Source: Bacillus sp. S/N-304-OC-R1 (GTDB lineage: Bacteria > Bacillota > Bacilli > Bacillales > Cytobacillaceae). From it: a DNA stretch of 64,000 nucleotides. Of this stretch, positions 46,390-59,958 are shown piece by piece (position 1 is the first letter of the stretch; each line of letters begins with the position of its first letter). The position numbers and the translations under genes were made by a program. Where the stretch lies: the NCBI RefSeq assembly GCF_019749375.1, contig NZ_JACWFE010000022.1:102284-166283 (forward strand), read 5' to 3'. The notes under the pieces are model-generated. The model saw only the letters and a list, made by a program, of their open reading frames with translations, did not search any database and was not told the origin of the DNA.

Positions 46390-48279
46390 TTAGTCATTTG
46401 TAACCTTTGCAATCCTTCCTTGTTCAATATAAACAAGCAGGATTGAAATATCAGCTGGGTTTACACCCGAAATTCTAGAAGCTTGTGCAATAGATAATGG
46501 CATAACCTCTTTCAGGTTATGTCTTGCCTCTTTTGCAAGACCGGTAATCGCGTCATAATCGATATTTTCTGGAATCTTCTTATCTTCCATTTTTTTAAGA
46601 CGTTCCACCTGCTGAAGGGACTTATCAATATAACCCTCATATTTGATTTGGATCTCCACTTGCTCTTCGACTTCGTGATCCAGCTTCACTTCTCCGGGAG
46701 CAAGCTGCCAAATATGTTCATATGACATTTCCGGTCTTTTTAGTAAATCAGATGCGCGAATTCCGTCCTTTAATTCGGTTCCGCCAATACTTTTAATTAA
46801 TTCCTGAACGTCCTTTGAAGGCTTGAGGATAATTCCTTTTAGGCGTTCAATTTCTTGTTCAATCGCTTCTTTTTTTGCGATGAATTTTTGATAACGTTCT
46901 TCACTAATTAGCCCAACCTTGTAGCCAAGCTCTGTTAATCTTAAATCTGCATTATCATGACGAAGCAGTAAACGGTATTCAGCACGAGATGTTAACAAAC
47001 GGTATGGCTCTTGGGTTCCCTTTGTAATCAGGTCATCAATCATTACCCCGATATACGCATCCGAACGGTTAAGGATCAACTCGTCCTTGCCAAATACATT
47101 CATAGCAGCGTTAATTCCGGCAATCAGCCCTTGTGCGCCTGCTTCTTCGTATCCGGACGTACCGTTTATTTGGCCCGCAGTATATAAGTTCTTCACCTTT
47201 TTTGTCTCTAATGTTGGCCATAGCTGTGTCGGTCTTACAGAATCATATTCAATCGCATATCCTGCACGCATCATTTGAGCGTTTTCAAGGCCTGGTACAC
47301 TGCGAATTAGATCATGCTGCACTTCCTCAGGCAAGCTAGTTGATAGTCCTTGAACATACACCTCTTGCGTATTTCTTCCTTCCGGCTCTAAGAAAATTTG
47401 GTGACGCGGCTTATCATTAAAACGAACAATCTTATCTTCAATTGAAGGACAGTAACGCGGCCCCTTCCCTTTTATCATTCCTGAATACATAGGGGAACGA
47501 TGGAGATTAGCCTCGATAATTTGATGTGTTTTTTCACTAGTATATGTTAGCCAGCATGGCAGCTGATCGGTAATAAATTTTGTTGTTTCATACGAAAATG
47601 CCAGCGGTTCATCATCGCCAGGCTGTATTTCCGTTTTGCTGTAATCAATCGTATTGCTGTTTACACGAGGAGGCGTTCCTGTTTTAAAGCGCTCGAGTTC
47701 AAAGCCAATTTCCTCTAAATGCTCTGAAAGCTTAATAGACGGCTGCTGATTATTCGGCCCGCTAGAATATTTCAGTTCTCCTAAAATAATTTCCCCTCTT
47801 AAAAATGTACCTGTTGTAATAATAACGGCTTTTGAGTGATAGACTGCACCGGTTTTCGTAATAACCCCTTTGCATACGCCATCTTCAACAATAAGCCTCT
47901 CAACCATTCCTTGAATAAGGGTAAGGTTTGGTTCATTTTCAAGTGTCTTTTTCATTTCATGCTGATACGCAAATTTATCAGCCTGGGCTCTTAAGGCACG
48001 AACAGCTGGCCCCTTCCCTGTATTCAGCATCCGCATTTGGATATAGGTTTTATCCAGGTTCTTTGCCATTTCTCCACCCAATGCGTCAATTTCTCTCACA
48101 ACCGTTCCCTTTGCCGGACCTCCGATTGACGGATTACATGGCATAAAGGCAACCATATCTAAATTGATCGTTACGACTAATGTCTTTGCGCCAATGCGGG
48201 CAGACGCAAGGCCAGCCTCACAGCCTGCATGACCAGCCCCGACCACAATGACATCATATGTTCCAGCTTCATATGGCAT
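46390..48279 (-). CDS. mnmG: tRNA uridine-34 carboxymethylaminomethyl enzyme, FAD subunit
   Basis: 629 residues. N-terminal FAD site [27 protein letters not shown], conserved [18 protein letters not shown] and the C-terminal MnmE-binding helical domain. Works with MnmE to install cmnm5 at the wobble uridine. GGAGGCAGC ribosome site. Separated from mnmE by two structured repeats. Confidence 0.97.
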   Translation of the reverse strand: MPYEAGTYDVIVVGAGHAGCEAGLASARIGAKTLVVTINLDMVAFMPCNPSIGGPAKGTVVREIDALGGEMAKNLDKTYIQMRMLNTGKGPAVRALRAQADKFAYQHEMKKTLENEPNLTLIQGMVERLIVEDGVCKGVITKTGAVYHSKAVIITTGTFLRGEIILGELKYSSGPNNQQPSIKLSEHLEEIGFELERFKTGTPPRVNSNTIDYSKTEIQPGDDEPLAFSYETTKFITDQLPCWLTYTSEKTHQIIEANLHRSPMYSGMIKGKGPRYCPSIEDKIVRFNDKPRHQIFLEPEGRNTQEVYVQGLSTSLPEEVQHDLIRSVPGLENAQMMRAGYAIEYDSVRPTQLWPTLETKKVKNLYTAGQINGTSGYEEAGAQGLIAGINAAMNVFGKDELILNRSDAYIGVMIDDLITKGTQEPYRLLTSRAEYRLLLRHDNADLRLTELGYKVGLISEERYQKFIAKKEAIEQEIERLKGIILKPSKDVQELIKSIGGTELKDGIRASDLLKRPEMSYEHIWQLAPGEVKLDHEVEEQVEIQIKYEGYIDKSLQQVERLKKMEDKKIPENIDYDAITGLAKEARHNLKEVMPLSIAQASRISGVNPADISILLVYIEQGRIAKVTND

Positions 48280-48363
48280 GATGCTGCCTCCTTTTTATAT
48301 TTCATAAGCTTGTGCTTTCTTTTTGTCTATCTCTAGTATTCAAGGCAATTCCGCTTTTCTTAT

Positions 48364-48486
48364 TGTCTAGCTCCAGCGCCTAGCCCCTCGAGGTCATAAG
48401 TCAATCCTCTTAGATAGGTAAAGTACACCTTTCCAAGAGGCTCGCCTTATGCTTGTCGGGGCTGACCAAGGCGCTTCCGCTTTTCT
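48364..48486 (+). repeat. Structured dispersed repeat, copy A
   Basis: Nested pairs GCGCC/GGCGC, AGCCCC/GGGGCT, CATAAG/CTTATG, CCTCTT/AAGAGG and AGGT/ACCT over about 120 nt. Tandem with copy B; together they fill the mnmG-mnmE gap (48280-48610). Confidence 0.8.
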
Positions 48487-48489
48487 TAT

Positions 48490-48612
48490 TGTCTAGCTTC
48501 GAGTGCCATCGGCTCGAGGTCTTAAGCCATTCCATCATGAAGGTAAAGTACAACCTCCACGACGGACTGTCTTAAGCTTGTCGCCGATAAACAGGTACTC
48601 TCCGCTTTTCTT
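48490..48612 (+). repeat. Structured dispersed repeat, copy B
   Basis: Same fold as copy A with changed but still paired stems: AGTGCC/GGTACT, ATCGGC/GCCGAT, CTTAAG/CTTAAG. Ends CTCCGCTTTT and overlaps the mnmE stop by 2 nt. Confidence 0.8.
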
Positions 48613-49996
48613 ATTTCCCCAAACAGAATTGCGCGAATAACTGATCGATTAAGCTTTCATGTACACTGTCACCAATGATTTCACCTAGGAGCTCCCATGT
48701 TCTAGTAAAGTCAATTTGCACGATATCAATAGGCGTACCCATTTCAACAGCCATTAACGCATCTTCCATTGCATGTAATGCCTGATTTAACAATGCGATA
48801 TGACGTGAATTTGAAACATAGGTCATATCTCTTGCTTCTATCGAGCCTTCAAAAAATAGAGAGGCAATAGCTTCTTCGAGTTCATCTACTCCCCTATCCT
48901 CTAATAAGGATGTTGTTACGAGCTTATGGTTCTGAGTTAGGCTCCGAACACGCTCCATATCAATCTTTTGAGGCAAATCTGTTTTATTTACAATGACAAT
49001 AACATCCATGCCTTCAACAGCTTTAAATAAATTTTCATCTTCTTCTGTTAAGTCATCCGAATAATTTAGAACAAGCAAAATAAGGTCCGCTTCTTTTAAA
49101 ACCTGGCGGGACCTTTCTACGCCGATTCGTTCGACTATATCCTCTGTTTCTCTTATCCCTGCTGTATCCAATAAACGCAGCGGCACACCCCGCACGTTCA
49201 CGTACTCTTCAATCACATCTCGAGTTGTCCCCGGAATATCAGTAACAATTGCTTTATTTTCCTGAACAAGACTATTCAATAACGATGATTTCCCTACATT
49301 AGGACGTCCAACAATAACAGTTGATAAGCCTTCACGTAAAATTTTTCCCTGTTGAGAGGTCCGAAGCAGTTTTTCTATTTCCTCCTTCACGAAGGAGCCC
49401 TTTTCTAATAGAAGCCCATGCGTCATTTCTTCTACATCATCATATTCAGGATAATCTATATTCACTTCGACATGTGCAAGTGTTTCCAATATTTCTTGAC
49501 GAAGCTTCCGAATAAGCTTCGAAAGTCTGCCTTCCATTTGACCGAGGGCTACATTCATAGCTCGATCTGTTTTAGCACGGATAAGATCCATAACGGCCTC
49601 CGCCTGAGATAAATCAATCCGTCCATTTAAAAACGCTCGCTTCGTAAATTCACCTGGCTCTGCAAGTCTTGCTCCGTAACTTAATACGAGCTGCAGCACC
49701 CGATTGACAGATGCAATTCCTCCGTGGCAATTGATTTCAACGACATCCTCTTTCGTAAACGTTCTCGGAGCCTTCATAACCGAAACCATGACTTCTTCCG
49801 CAATTTCCTGCGTTTTTGGATCGAGCATATGCCCATAATGAATCGTATGAGATGCTACTTCTTTTAGTCTTTTTCCGCCTACACCTCTAAACATATTATC
49901 AGCAATCGCAATGGCTTCATCTCCACTCAAACGAACAATGGCAATTGCCCCTTCACCCATCGGCGTCGAAATTGCAGCAATCGTATCAAACTCCAT
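48611..49996 (-). CDS. mnmE: tRNA modification GTPase MnmE
   Basis: 461 residues. N-terminal tetrahydrofolate-binding domain (about 1-120), a helical domain interrupted by the G domain (P loop [12 protein letters not shown] near 228; [12 protein letters not shown]) and the terminal FCLGK with the functional Cys. Partner of MnmG. Confidence 0.97.
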   Translation of the reverse strand: MEFDTIAAISTPMGEGAIAIVRLSGDEAIAIADNMFRGVGGKRLKEVASHTIHYGHMLDPKTQEIAEEVMVSVMKAPRTFTKEDVVEINCHGGIASVNRVLQLVLSYGARLAEPGEFTKRAFLNGRIDLSQAEAVMDLIRAKTDRAMNVALGQMEGRLSKLIRKLRQEILETLAHVEVNIDYPEYDDVEEMTHGLLLEKGSFVKEEIEKLLRTSQQGKILREGLSTVIVGRPNVGKSSLLNSLVQENKAIVTDIPGTTRDVIEEYVNVRGVPLRLLDTAGIRETEDIVERIGVERSRQVLKEADLILLVLNYSDDLTEEDENLFKAVEGMDVIVIVNKTDLPQKIDMERVRSLTQNHKLVTTSLLEDRGVDELEEAIASLFFEGSIEARDMTYVSNSRHIALLNQALHAMEDALMAVEMGTPIDIVQIDFTRTWELLGEIIGDSVHESLIDQLFAQFCLGK

Positions 49997-50129
49997 TAAA
50001 CTCCACCTCTTTTCATCCTAACATCCATTATCTATAAAAATGATTTCATGTAATTTCTACAAAATAATAGAATATCATATGCCTTTTTATTAGAAAACAA
50101 GTTTGCCTTTCTCATTCTTCATTTCAACT

Positions 50130-50212
50130 TGTCCACAGAATCATTTATTTAATTTTTCATCTTTTTATCCACAGCCAACTAATTGAGTATACTATATTTT
50201 AGCTTATCCACA
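50130..50212. other. DnaA boxes upstream of mnmE
   Basis: TTATCCACA at 50165-50173 and 50204-50212, with TTGTCCACA near 50129. In the 299-nt gap between jag and mnmE. Confidence 0.5.
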
Positions 50213-50264
50213 TGTGAATAACAATAACAGCCATCACGAAACAAATTCTAAAATGAACAAAAAA

Positions 50265-50291
50265 AGAACCCAATCATAATGATTGGGTTCT
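50265..50291 (-). terminator. Terminator of yidC-jag
   Basis: AGAACCCAATCA / TGATTGGGTTCT perfect 12-bp stem, then T on the minus strand, 5 nt past jag. Confidence 0.9.
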
Positions 50292-50295
50292 CATC

Positions 50296-50916
50296 TTATT
50301 TAACTGGTGTAATCACAAGATGACGATACGGATCGTTTCCGCTTGAAAATGTTTTAATTCGTTTATTATCTGCTAGAGCGGTATGAATAACCTTTCTTTC
50401 ATAAGAAGGCATCGGCTCTAATTTAACAGCTTGACCTGTTCTTATGGCCTTTTGCGCAAGCCGCTCGGCTAATTGGATAAGAGTTTCATTGCGTCTTTTC
50501 CGGTAATCCTCGGCATCCAACAATACATTAATATATTGTTCTGAATATCGATTGATAACTAACTGTGTTAAAAATTGCAAAGAATTTAAAGTCTGGCCCC
50601 TTTTTCCAATAAGAAGAGCAATCTTTTCTCCTGTTAAGATAAACTCAATGTTCCGGCCGCTTCCAATTGTATCAATTTCAATAGCTGCGCCCATTTTTTC
50701 GCTTACCTCTATAAGGAACTTCTTCCCTTCTTCAATTGGATCCATCTTCATAACAGCTTTTACAATCGCTGGCCGTGAACCAAAAATTCCAAATAAACCC
50801 TTTTTACCTTCATCGACGATTGTAATTTCTGTACGTTCTTTTGTTGTCTGCAACTGAGCTAGAGCCGACTTTACTGCTTCCTCGACGGTCTGTCCTGTAG
50901 CAGTGACCTGTTTCAC
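50296..50916 (-). CDS. jag: RNA-binding protein Jag (KhpB, SpoIIIJ-associated)
   Basis: 206 residues, GTG start overlapping the yidC stop by 4 nt. N-terminal Jag domain ([16 protein letters not shown]), a KH domain (about 80-145, [20 protein letters not shown]) and an R3H domain ([18 protein letters not shown]). Binds RNA, affects elongation and division. Confidence 0.95.
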   Translation of the reverse strand: MKQVTATGQTVEEAVKSALAQLQTTKERTEITIVDEGKKGLFGIFGSRPAIVKAVMKMDPIEEGKKFLIEVSEKMGAAIEIDTIGSGRNIEFILTGEKIALLIGKRGQTLNSLQFLTQLVINRYSEQYINVLLDAEDYRKRRNETLIQLAERLAQKAIRTGQAVKLEPMPSYERKVIHTALADNKRIKTFSSGNDPYRHLVITPVK

Positions 50917-51689
50917 TTTTTAGCTCCTCCTGCTTTACCGGCTGCTGCTTGCTTCAGCTCCGGACCTTTAATAAAATACGTCTGAACAATCATGAAGATA
51001 TTACCTACTACCCAGTACAATGAAAGAGCAGCTGGGAAATTAATAGCAAAAACAACAATCATAATTGGCATAAGCCATAGCATCATCGCCATTTGCGGAT
51101 TTTGATTAGCATTACCTGCCATCATCATTTTTTGCTGAATAAAAGTAGTTACACCCGCAACCAGAGGCAATAAGTAGATTGGATCTGGCGCACCTAGTTC
51201 AAACCATAAAAAGGAATGAGCCTTTATTTCCTGAGTACGTGAAATTGCATGATAGAATCCAATCAGGACTGGCATTTGAATCACTAACGGAAAACATCCA
51301 GCTAATGGGTTTACCCCATGCTGTTGAAATAATGCCATTGTTTCCTGCTGCAGCTTTTGCTGGGTTTTTTGATCTTTTGAGCTGTATTTCTCTCTTAATT
51401 TTTGCATTTCAGGCTGTAATGCCTGCATAGCTTTTGAGCTTTTTGTTTGCTTAATCATTAGAGGCAGCATGAACAAACGCACGATAATGGTTACAATAAT
51501 AATAGATAAACCAAAATTGCCTCCAAAAAACTCAGCAACTTTTATGATAAAAAGTGAAAGCGGATAAACGATATACTCGTTCCAAAAGCCTACACTTTCA
51601 GATGTAATCGGTTTATTAATATCAGTACAGCCTGATAAGAGCGCCATTAAGAAGATTAAACCGACTACAAGTAATATTCTTTTCTTCAA
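50913..51689 (-). CDS. yidC: Membrane protein insertase YidC1 (SpoIIIJ/OxaA)
   Basis: 258 residues, TTG start with AGGAGG upstream. Lipoprotein signal with lipobox LLSGC near 21, then five membrane helices with the conserved basic groove (Arg in [15 protein letters not shown]) and [16 protein letters not shown]. Inserts membrane proteins; the SpoIIIJ paralogue is required for sigma-G activation. Confidence 0.95.
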   Translation of the reverse strand: MKKRILLVVGLIFLMALLSGCTDINKPITSESVGFWNEYIVYPLSLFIIKVAEFFGGNFGLSIIIVTIIVRLFMLPLMIKQTKSSKAMQALQPEMQKLREKYSSKDQKTQQKLQQETMALFQQHGVNPLAGCFPLVIQMPVLIGFYHAISRTQEIKAHSFLWFELGAPDPIYLLPLVAGVTTFIQQKMMMAGNANQNPQMAMMLWLMPIMIVVFAINFPAALSLYWVVGNIFMIVQTYFIKGPELKQAAAGKAGGAKK

Positions 51690-51837
51690 ACGTCTTTTCC
51701 TCCTAACTGCTACGAAAATTAATATGTATTTCCAAGCTTGTCTCCTTCTAAATAGCTAAACTAATTCAGAAGATTATGGAAAACCAAATTAAATATATTT
51801 TACCATTTTTACTAATGCATGTCTTTAATGAAAAATC

Positions 51838-52215
51838 TTATACATTAGGCTGTTTATCATTTGTCTTTGGTTTCTGTCTAATTAATACTTTGGATAGTTT
51901 TAAAACATGAATTAAACTGTTTTTAATTTCAAGAAATCCCATATCTGCTACAGGTTTCCTTGCAATAATAATATAATCAAATTCATGTTTTAACTCATGC
52001 TCAATCTCATGAAAAGCCTGACGAACATATCGTTTAATTTGATTTCTTGTGACAGCGTTGCCAATTTTCTTACTGACTGACAGACCAATGCGAAAATGAT
52101 CCTGCCCAGGCTTGCTTAATGAATACACCACAAATTGGCGATTTGCAAATGATGTGCCTTTTTTAAAAGCATCTTGGAATTCTTTATTCTTCTTCACTCT
52201 AAATTCTTTTTTCAT
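51838..52215 (-). CDS. rnpA: Ribonuclease P protein component
   Basis: 125 residues from ATG 52215 ([15 protein letters not shown]). The RNR-type motif reads [12 protein letters not shown] and [14 protein letters not shown] is present. Helps the RNase P RNA bind pre-tRNA leaders. Downstream of rpmH. Confidence 0.95.
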   Translation of the reverse strand: MKKEFRVKKNKEFQDAFKKGTSFANRQFVVYSLSKPGQDHFRIGLSVSKKIGNAVTRNQIKRYVRQAFHEIEHELKHEFDYIIIARKPVADMGFLEIKNSLIHVLKLSKVLIRQKPKTNDKQPNV

Positions 52216-52320
52216 CGTCCTATATCCTCTCAAGAAATGATCCAGTATCTAGAACAGCTTTGAAACTGGACAATAGATAAGCGGAAGACTATGTTTTCTA
52301 GAAAATCTATTAGATTATGG

Positions 52321-52347
52321 AAAAAAAGACCACTGACGTTTCAGTGG
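52321..52347 (-). terminator. Hairpin between rpmH and rnpA
   Basis: CCACTGA/TCAGTGG stem with a 4-nt loop followed by T7 on the minus strand, right after the rpmH stop; probably a partial terminator giving more rpmH than rnpA. Confidence 0.75.
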
Positions 52348-52348
52348 C

Positions 52349-52483
52349 CTAAGCAGATAATACTTTTCTTCCTTTACGACGACGACGAGCTAGGACGTTG
52401 CGTCCGTTTGGAGTACTCATGCGACTGCGGAATCCATGAACCTTGCTTCTTTTACGTTTGCTTGGTTGGTAAGTTCTTTTCAT
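52349..52483 (-). CDS. rpmH: 50S ribosomal protein L34
   Basis: 44 residues: [18 protein letters not shown], then a basic run ending GRKVLSA. GGGAGGTG lies 9 nt before the ATG. Classic neighbour of oriC. Confidence 0.98.
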   Translation of the reverse strand: MKRTYQPSKRKRSKVHGFRSRMSTPNGRNVLARRRRKGRKVLSA

Positions 52484-53226
52484 TATATGACACCTCCCTG
52501 AGGAATAGCTGTTAAAGACAGTCTTTATAATTATAAAGATGTAAATAGTTAATTGTCAACTCGCGTTTAAAAAACCCACTTAGAAAGTTTAACCTCTTTC
52601 GAGATCATTGTCACTAAAAAATTTTTGCTTAAATACACAAAATTCCCATTCCGTATTATAACGAAGATTCATTTCAAAAAAAAAAGCAAATCCTCTATTA
52701 CATCGAGAATTATGCCACTCTCTCTATCTTTTTTTAGCTGTGGATATTTTTTCGACATATTTTTTATTATCCACAACACATATTGACAGCTTTTTCACAC
52801 AAACACCCCTTGTGGACAATTTAAATCCACATCTACTTAAGCTTGTGGATAAAATCTTAAAAACCATTGCACCTCTTAGGAATATCTGTTATCATATTTG
52901 TGTTTTCACACTTAATTAATCATTGTGTACAACTGCATTATCCACAGATTGTGGATAACATGTGGATGAGTTATTCTCATAGGTTGTAAAACCTTGTCCA
53001 CAGCTAGTGGATATTGTCGAAATCCTTCTTTCTTTCCTTATTATATGTTTTTCCACATACGAGACATTGTATATTTATTAATACGTAGGTTGTACTGGTT
53101 GTATAACCTATATTTTTTTGGCGCCTATCATTCTTTTATACTTAAAAAAGTGATTGTTGGCCTAGTACGTTTTATCTAATCTTATTAAATTTTCTTTAAA
53201 AGTAACCGGTAAAGGAGGGCTATCAA
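52484..53226. other. oriC, upstream part (rpmH-dnaA)
   Basis: No gene. Perfect DnaA boxes TTATCCACA at 52767-52775, 52843-52851 (inverted), 52938-52946 and 52950-52958 (inverted), with near boxes at 52739, 52961 and 52994. Contains the divergent rpmH and dnaA promoters and corresponds to incA/incB of B. subtilis. Confidence 0.9.
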
Positions 53227-54573
53227 TTGGAGAACATTGCGGATCTTTGGAATAATGCTCTAGCCAACATAGAAAAGAAAATAAGCAAACCTAGCTATGA
53301 AACCTGGCTGAAGTCGACAAAAGCTCACTCTCTCCAAGGTGACACTTTAACGATTACTGCGCCTAATGAGTTTGCACGTGATTGGCTAGAGGAACGTTAT
53401 TCCCAATTGATCTCTGGAATTCTCTATGACATTACTGGAGAAGAATTAGGGATAAAATTTATTATTCCTCAGAATCAAAACGATGAAGGGCTTAATTTTC
53501 CCAATTCGCCTAAAAAAGCGGAAAGAGAAGATGATCATCCTGAGCTGCCATTAAACATGCTTAATCCTAAATACACTTTTGATACATTTGTTATTGGTTC
53601 AGGAAACAGATTCGCACATGCTGCATCATTAGCTGTGGCTGAAGCTCCGGCAAAAGCATATAATCCCTTATTTATTTATGGGGGAGTTGGACTCGGGAAA
53701 ACTCACCTTATGCACGCAATTGGCCATTATGTATTAGATCATAACCCGTCTGCAAAGGTCGTTTACTTATCATCCGAAAAGTTTACTAACGAGTTCATTA
53801 ACTCGATTCGGGATAATAAAGCCGTTGATTTCCGCAATAAATATCGCAAGGTAGATGTGCTGTTAATTGATGATATTCAATTTCTAGCCGGAAAAGAATC
53901 AACACAAGAGGAATTTTTCCATACCTTTAATACTCTACATGAGGAAAGCAAGCAAATTGTTATATCCAGTGATCGTCCACCGAAGGAAATCCCAACACTT
54001 GAAGACAGGCTTCGTTCTAGATTTGAATGGGGACTTATTACAGATATTACACCGCCTGATCTAGAGACAAGGATTGCCATTCTTCGTAAGAAAGCAAAAG
54101 CGGAAGGCCTGGATATTCCAAATGAAGTAATGTTATACATTGCTAATCAAATTGATTCTAATATTCGTGAATTAGAGGGGGCTCTTATTCGCGTTGTTGC
54201 CTATTCCTCTTTAATTAACAAGGACATTAATGCTGATTTGGCAGCTGAGGCACTTAAAGATATTATTCCAAGCTCGAAACCAAAGGTCATTACAATCCTT
54301 GATATCCAGCGAGTTGTTGGAGAACACTACAATGTGAAATTAGAAGATTTTAAAGCAAAGAAAAGAACAAAATCAGTTGCTTTTCCGCGACAAATTGCCA
54401 TGTATTTGTCTAGAGAATTAACCGACTTCTCATTGCCGAAGATTGGAGAGGAATTCGGAGGAAGAGATCATACTACTGTTATTCATGCACATGAAAAGAT
54501 CTCTAAACTTATTCAAACGGATACTCAATTCCAAAAGCAAATTAAAGAAATTCATGAAATACTAAAAATATAA
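53227..54573 (+). CDS. dnaA: Chromosomal replication initiator DnaA
   Basis: 448 residues from a TTG start, chosen for AAAGGAGGG 7 nt upstream and the conserved [12 protein letters not shown]. Domain I (1-80), a linker, AAA+ domain III with Walker [10 protein letters not shown] near 152 and [12 protein letters not shown], and domain IV with the box-reading [14 protein letters not shown]. Opens the DNA at oriC. Confidence 0.98.
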   Translation: MENIADLWNNALANIEKKISKPSYETWLKSTKAHSLQGDTLTITAPNEFARDWLEERYSQLISGILYDITGEELGIKFIIPQNQNDEGLNFPNSPKKAEREDDHPELPLNMLNPKYTFDTFVIGSGNRFAHAASLAVAEAPAKAYNPLFIYGGVGLGKTHLMHAIGHYVLDHNPSAKVVYLSSEKFTNEFINSIRDNKAVDFRNKYRKVDVLLIDDIQFLAGKESTQEEFFHTFNTLHEESKQIVISSDRPPKEIPTLEDRLRSRFEWGLITDITPPDLETRIAILRKKAKAEGLDIPNEVMLYIANQIDSNIRELEGALIRVVAYSSLINKDINADLAAEALKDIIPSSKPKVITILDIQRVVGEHYNVKLEDFKAKKRTKSVAFPRQIAMYLSRELTDFSLPKIGEEFGGRDHTTVIHAHEKISKLIQTDTQFQKQIKEIHEILKI

Positions 54574-54748
54574 TGTGCATAACATTGATTAGCTTACACA
54601 CAGTCTGTCCACATGTGGATAGGCTGTGTTTCCATTAAAAAATTGAGTTATCCACATGTTAACAGGCCCTACTAGTACTTCTAGTATTTTTTTTATAAAA
54701 AATAATATAACTAACAAAATAAAAAATGCTTATACGGAGGATTAAGAA
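54574..54748. other. oriC, downstream part with unwinding region (dnaA-dnaN)
   Basis: DnaA boxes at 54605-54613, 54614-54622 (inverted) and TTATCCACA at 54648-54656. A short GC-rich spacer (AGGCCCT) follows, then the DnaA-trio array CTACTAGTACTTCTAGTA at about 54667-54684 and an AT-rich stretch, the same order as in B. subtilis. Confidence 0.88.
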
Positions 54749-55885
54749 ATGAGATTTATAATCCAACGGGATCGATTAGTTCAAAGTGTACAAGATGTCA
54801 TGAAGGCAGTAACGAGCAGAACAACTATTCCGATTTTGACAGGGATTAAAATTGTTGCCACAACTGAAGGTGTTACTTTAACGGGAAGTGATTCTGATAT
54901 TTCGATTGAATCATTTATTCCTAAAGAAGAATCTGGTGATGAAATTGCGGAAATTAAGCAAACAGGCTCTATTGTGCTTCAGGCTAAGTTTTTTAGCGAA
55001 ATCGTTAAAAAACTTCCTACAGACACAGTAGAAATTCACGTTGAAAATCAATTACAAACTGTTATCCGTTCTGGAAAGTCTGAATTTAAATTAAATGGGC
55101 TAGATGCTGAGGAGTATCCGCTATTACCGCAGATCTCTGAAGAAAATGTATTTAAAGTCCCAACAGACCTTCTAAAAGCGATGATTCGCCAAACAGTATT
55201 TTCAGTGTCCACCTCAGAAACACGCCCGATCTTGACAGGTGTAAACTGGCGGGTGGAAAATGGGGAATTAACCTGTATTGCAACAGATAGCCATCGACTT
55301 GCTTTAAGAAAAGCACTAATCGAAACTGAAACGGCTGAAAATTACAATGTTGTTATTCCTGGAAAAAGCTTGAGCGAATTAAGCAAAATTCTCGATGATC
55401 ATAATGATCCTGTTGAAATCGTTATTACGGAGAATCAAGTTTTATTTAAGGCGAAGCATTTATTATTTTTCTCAAGATTACTTGAAGGAAATTATCCTGA
55501 TACATCAAGACTTATTCCAACGGAAAGCAAAACAGATATTGTTGTGGGTACGAAGGAATTTTTACATGCGATTGATCGTGCTTCTCTATTAGCAAGAGAG
55601 GGTCGAAATAATGTTGTAAAGTTTACGACGATAGAAGATGGGGTAATTGAAATTTCTTCCAATACACCAGAGGTTGGACATGTTGTTGAAGAAGTGCAAA
55701 GCCAATCAATTGAAGGTGAGGATTTAAAAATTTCCTTCAGCGCCAAATTTATGATGGATGCATTAAAGACACTAGAAGGTTCAGAAATAAAGATTAGTTT
55801 TACAGGTGCGATGAGACCATTTGTCATTCGTCCGATTAATGATGATTCCATTCTGCAGTTGATTTTGCCTGTAAGAACGTACTAA
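54749..55885 (+). CDS. dnaN: DNA polymerase III beta clamp
   Basis: 378 residues, three repeated clamp domains of about 125 each; N-terminal MRFIIQRDRLVQSVQDVMKA, C-terminal ILPVRTY. Homodimeric ring that tethers polymerase. ACGGAGG ribosome site. Confidence 0.98.
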   Translation: MRFIIQRDRLVQSVQDVMKAVTSRTTIPILTGIKIVATTEGVTLTGSDSDISIESFIPKEESGDEIAEIKQTGSIVLQAKFFSEIVKKLPTDTVEIHVENQLQTVIRSGKSEFKLNGLDAEEYPLLPQISEENVFKVPTDLLKAMIRQTVFSVSTSETRPILTGVNWRVENGELTCIATDSHRLALRKALIETETAENYNVVIPGKSLSELSKILDDHNDPVEIVITENQVLFKAKHLLFFSRLLEGNYPDTSRLIPTESKTDIVVGTKEFLHAIDRASLLAREGRNNVVKFTTIEDGVIEISSNTPEVGHVVEEVQSQSIEGEDLKISFSAKFMMDALKTLEGSEIKISFTGAMRPFVIRPINDDSILQLILPVRTY

Positions 55886-55897
55886 ATAAAGTGAAGG

Positions 55898-55924
55898 GCT
55901 GCCAGCGATAGCTGGTAGCTTTTG
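55898..55924 (+). terminator. Terminator of dnaA-dnaN
   Basis: GCTGCCAGC / GCTGGTAGC stem (one G-U), 4-nt loop, then TTTTGCTTTT. Confidence 0.75.
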
Positions 55925-56086
55925 CTTTTCAAAATTAGTTTTCTTTGTGTAAAAGCTAAATATTTAGTAAAATAGAACTTTAGAGTACATTCTAGAAATT
56001 GTTTTGATTTTATGGGGAAAATAAGTGAAATGAATGGTTTTCCTTTTTTAAAATGTGAAAAATCAAACAATCGAGGAAGTGAAAAC

Positions 56087-56296
56087 ATGACAGAAATAAA
56101 AATAGATACAGAATATATTACATTAGGCCAATTTCTTAAATTGGCTGATTGTGTTCAGTCTGGCGGTATGGCCAAATGGTTTTTAGATGAGTATGAAGTA
56201 TTTATCAATGGAGAACAGGATCAGAGAAGAGGAAGAAAGCTCCGAGTGGGAGATGAAATTAAAATCCCGGGACTTGGTTCATTTGTGATCACTTAA
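56087..56296 (+). CDS. yaaA: S4-domain RNA-binding protein YaaA
   Basis: 69 residues from ATG 56087 (GAGGAAGTG upstream); the longer frame lacks a ribosome site. An S4 domain (FLKLADCVQSGGMAKWF, VFINGEQDQRRGRKL). Small member related to ribosome maturation factors, invariably between dnaN and recF. Confidence 0.94.
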   Translation: MTEIKIDTEYITLGQFLKLADCVQSGGMAKWFLDEYEVFINGEQDQRRGRKLRVGDEIKIPGLGSFVIT

Positions 56297-56344
56297 TTTA
56301 TAGGCCCACTGCGGCTAAGAGCCATACTAAAAGGATGTAGGTCC

Positions 56345-57463
56345 ATGTATATTGAGCAATTGCAATTAAAAAATTATCGGAATTATGATGAGCTTGAAGT
56401 CCAGTTTGAAAATAAAGTAAATGTCATTTTAGGAGAGAATGCTCAAGGAAAAACAAATGTGATGGAATCAATCTATGTTTTAGCCATGGCTAAATCACAT
56501 CGCACCTCAAATGATAAAGATCTTATTCGCTGGGACCAAGAGTATGCTAAAATAGAAGGTAGGGTCCAAAAGATAAGAGGGCCATTACCGATGCAATTAG
56601 TAATTTCAAAAAAGGGAAAAAAAGCAAAATGCAATCATATTGAACAGCAAAAATTAAGCCAATATGTTGGAAATATGAATGTTGTTATGTTTGCACCAGA
56701 AGATCTTCATCTGGTAAAAGGCAGCCCTCAGGTCAGGCGGCGCTTTATCGATATGGAAATTGGGCAAGTCTCTCCCATCTATCTTCATGATATTAGCCAG
56801 TATCAAAAAATACTGCAGCAGCGGAATCATTATTTAAAGCAGCTTCAAATAAAAAAGCAGACAGATCATACAATGCTGGACATATTAACAGAGCAATTTA
56901 TTCAAACTGCGGTAAAGATTGTTACAAAGCGCTTTGAATTTCTTCATCTGCTGGAAAATTGGGCAAAGCCGATTCATGAAGGCATATCCAGAGGGCTTGA
57001 ATCGCTGAAAATAGAGTACAAGCCATCAGCAGATGTATCAGAAGAGCAAGATTTGTCGAAAATGATAAACGTATACGAAGAAAAATTCCTTAAAATAAAA
57101 AATAGAGAAATTGAACGCGGCGTGACAATGTTCGGTCCTCATCGGGACGATCTTATTTTTCATGTAAATGGGCGCGATGTGCAAACATTTGGTTCACAAG
57201 GACAGCAGCGGACAACCGCTTTATCAGTTAAGCTGGCTGAAATTGAGCTTATTCATTCGGAGATTGGCGAATATCCTTTATTACTACTGGATGATGTCCT
57301 TTCTGAGCTTGATGATTATCGGCAATCTCATTTGCTAAATACAATTCAAGGTAAAGTGCAAACCTTTGTCACAACGACAAGTGTTGATGGAATTGATCAT
57401 CAGACGCTAAAAGAGGCAGCTGCTTTCAGCGTAGAAGCCGGAAGTATGAAAAAGATTCAATGA
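56345..57463 (+). CDS. recF: DNA repair and recombination protein RecF
   Basis: 372 residues. SMC-like ATPase with Walker [14 protein letters not shown], signature [18 protein letters not shown] and Walker [13 protein letters not shown]. Loads RecA at gaps with RecO/RecR. Confidence 0.97.
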   Translation: MYIEQLQLKNYRNYDELEVQFENKVNVILGENAQGKTNVMESIYVLAMAKSHRTSNDKDLIRWDQEYAKIEGRVQKIRGPLPMQLVISKKGKKAKCNHIEQQKLSQYVGNMNVVMFAPEDLHLVKGSPQVRRRFIDMEIGQVSPIYLHDISQYQKILQQRNHYLKQLQIKKQTDHTMLDILTEQFIQTAVKIVTKRFEFLHLLENWAKPIHEGISRGLESLKIEYKPSADVSEEQDLSKMINVYEEKFLKIKNREIERGVTMFGPHRDDLIFHVNGRDVQTFGSQGQQRTTALSVKLAEIELIHSEIGEYPLLLLDDVLSELDDYRQSHLLNTIQGKVQTFVTTTSVDGIDHQTLKEAAAFSVEAGSMKKIQ

Positions 57464-57472
57464 GGTGAGCAT

Positions 57473-57712
57473 TTGTACATCCATGTCGGTGAAGATATTT
57501 TAGTTCGGTCTAAGGATATTGTGGCTATTATAGATAGACAAAGTGTTCACTCTTCTAAAATGGTAGAAGAGTTTTTAGAGCGCCAAAAGCACTCGGTTAT
57601 TAACCTCTCCAAAGGGTCTTACAAATCAGTGGTAATTACGACGAAGGAAATTTACTTTTCCCCACTGGCTTCAGGTACATTGAAAAAACGTTCCACAAAA
57701 TCGGCTATTTAA
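57473..57712 (+). CDS. remB: Extracellular-matrix regulator RemB (YaaB, DUF370)
   Basis: 79 residues, TTG start with GAGGTGAG upstream. MYIHVGEDILVRSKDIVAII is the DUF370 pattern. In B. subtilis RemA/RemB activate biofilm matrix genes. 9 nt after recF. Confidence 0.9.
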   Translation: MYIHVGEDILVRSKDIVAIIDRQSVHSSKMVEEFLERQKHSVINLSKGSYKSVVITTKEIYFSPLASGTLKKRSTKSAI

Positions 57713-57795
57713 ACAAAAAGATAATAGTTTGGCAAAATCAATTAGGCCAGGCTTTTTTATAGATGATTGATAAAGTAATGCAAACGAAAGTGTAG

Positions 57796-59733
<1,938 letters not shown>

Positions 59734-59798
59734 TTAAGCGAAAGGACCCTCGTGCCAAAAGCAGGGACAGTCCTTATAACAAGAATCCAATTTTTGGG

Positions 59799-59833
59799 CC
59801 AGGATAGATAACTAATATTCTATCCTGGTTTTA
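59799..59833 (+). terminator. Hairpin between gyrB and gyrA
   Basis: CCAGGATAGA / TCTATCCTGG perfect 10-bp stem, then TTTTA. Confidence 0.75.
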
Positions 59834-59958
59834 TATACGTGAAGTCCAAACGGTTACTTTGGTAATTAGACTACCTGTTTAAATAAAAACTATTCATCCT
59901 GATTTTTTTCGCGATGAAAGCCTAGGAAAAAGCTTTTCACTTAAAGGAGGTTCTTTAC

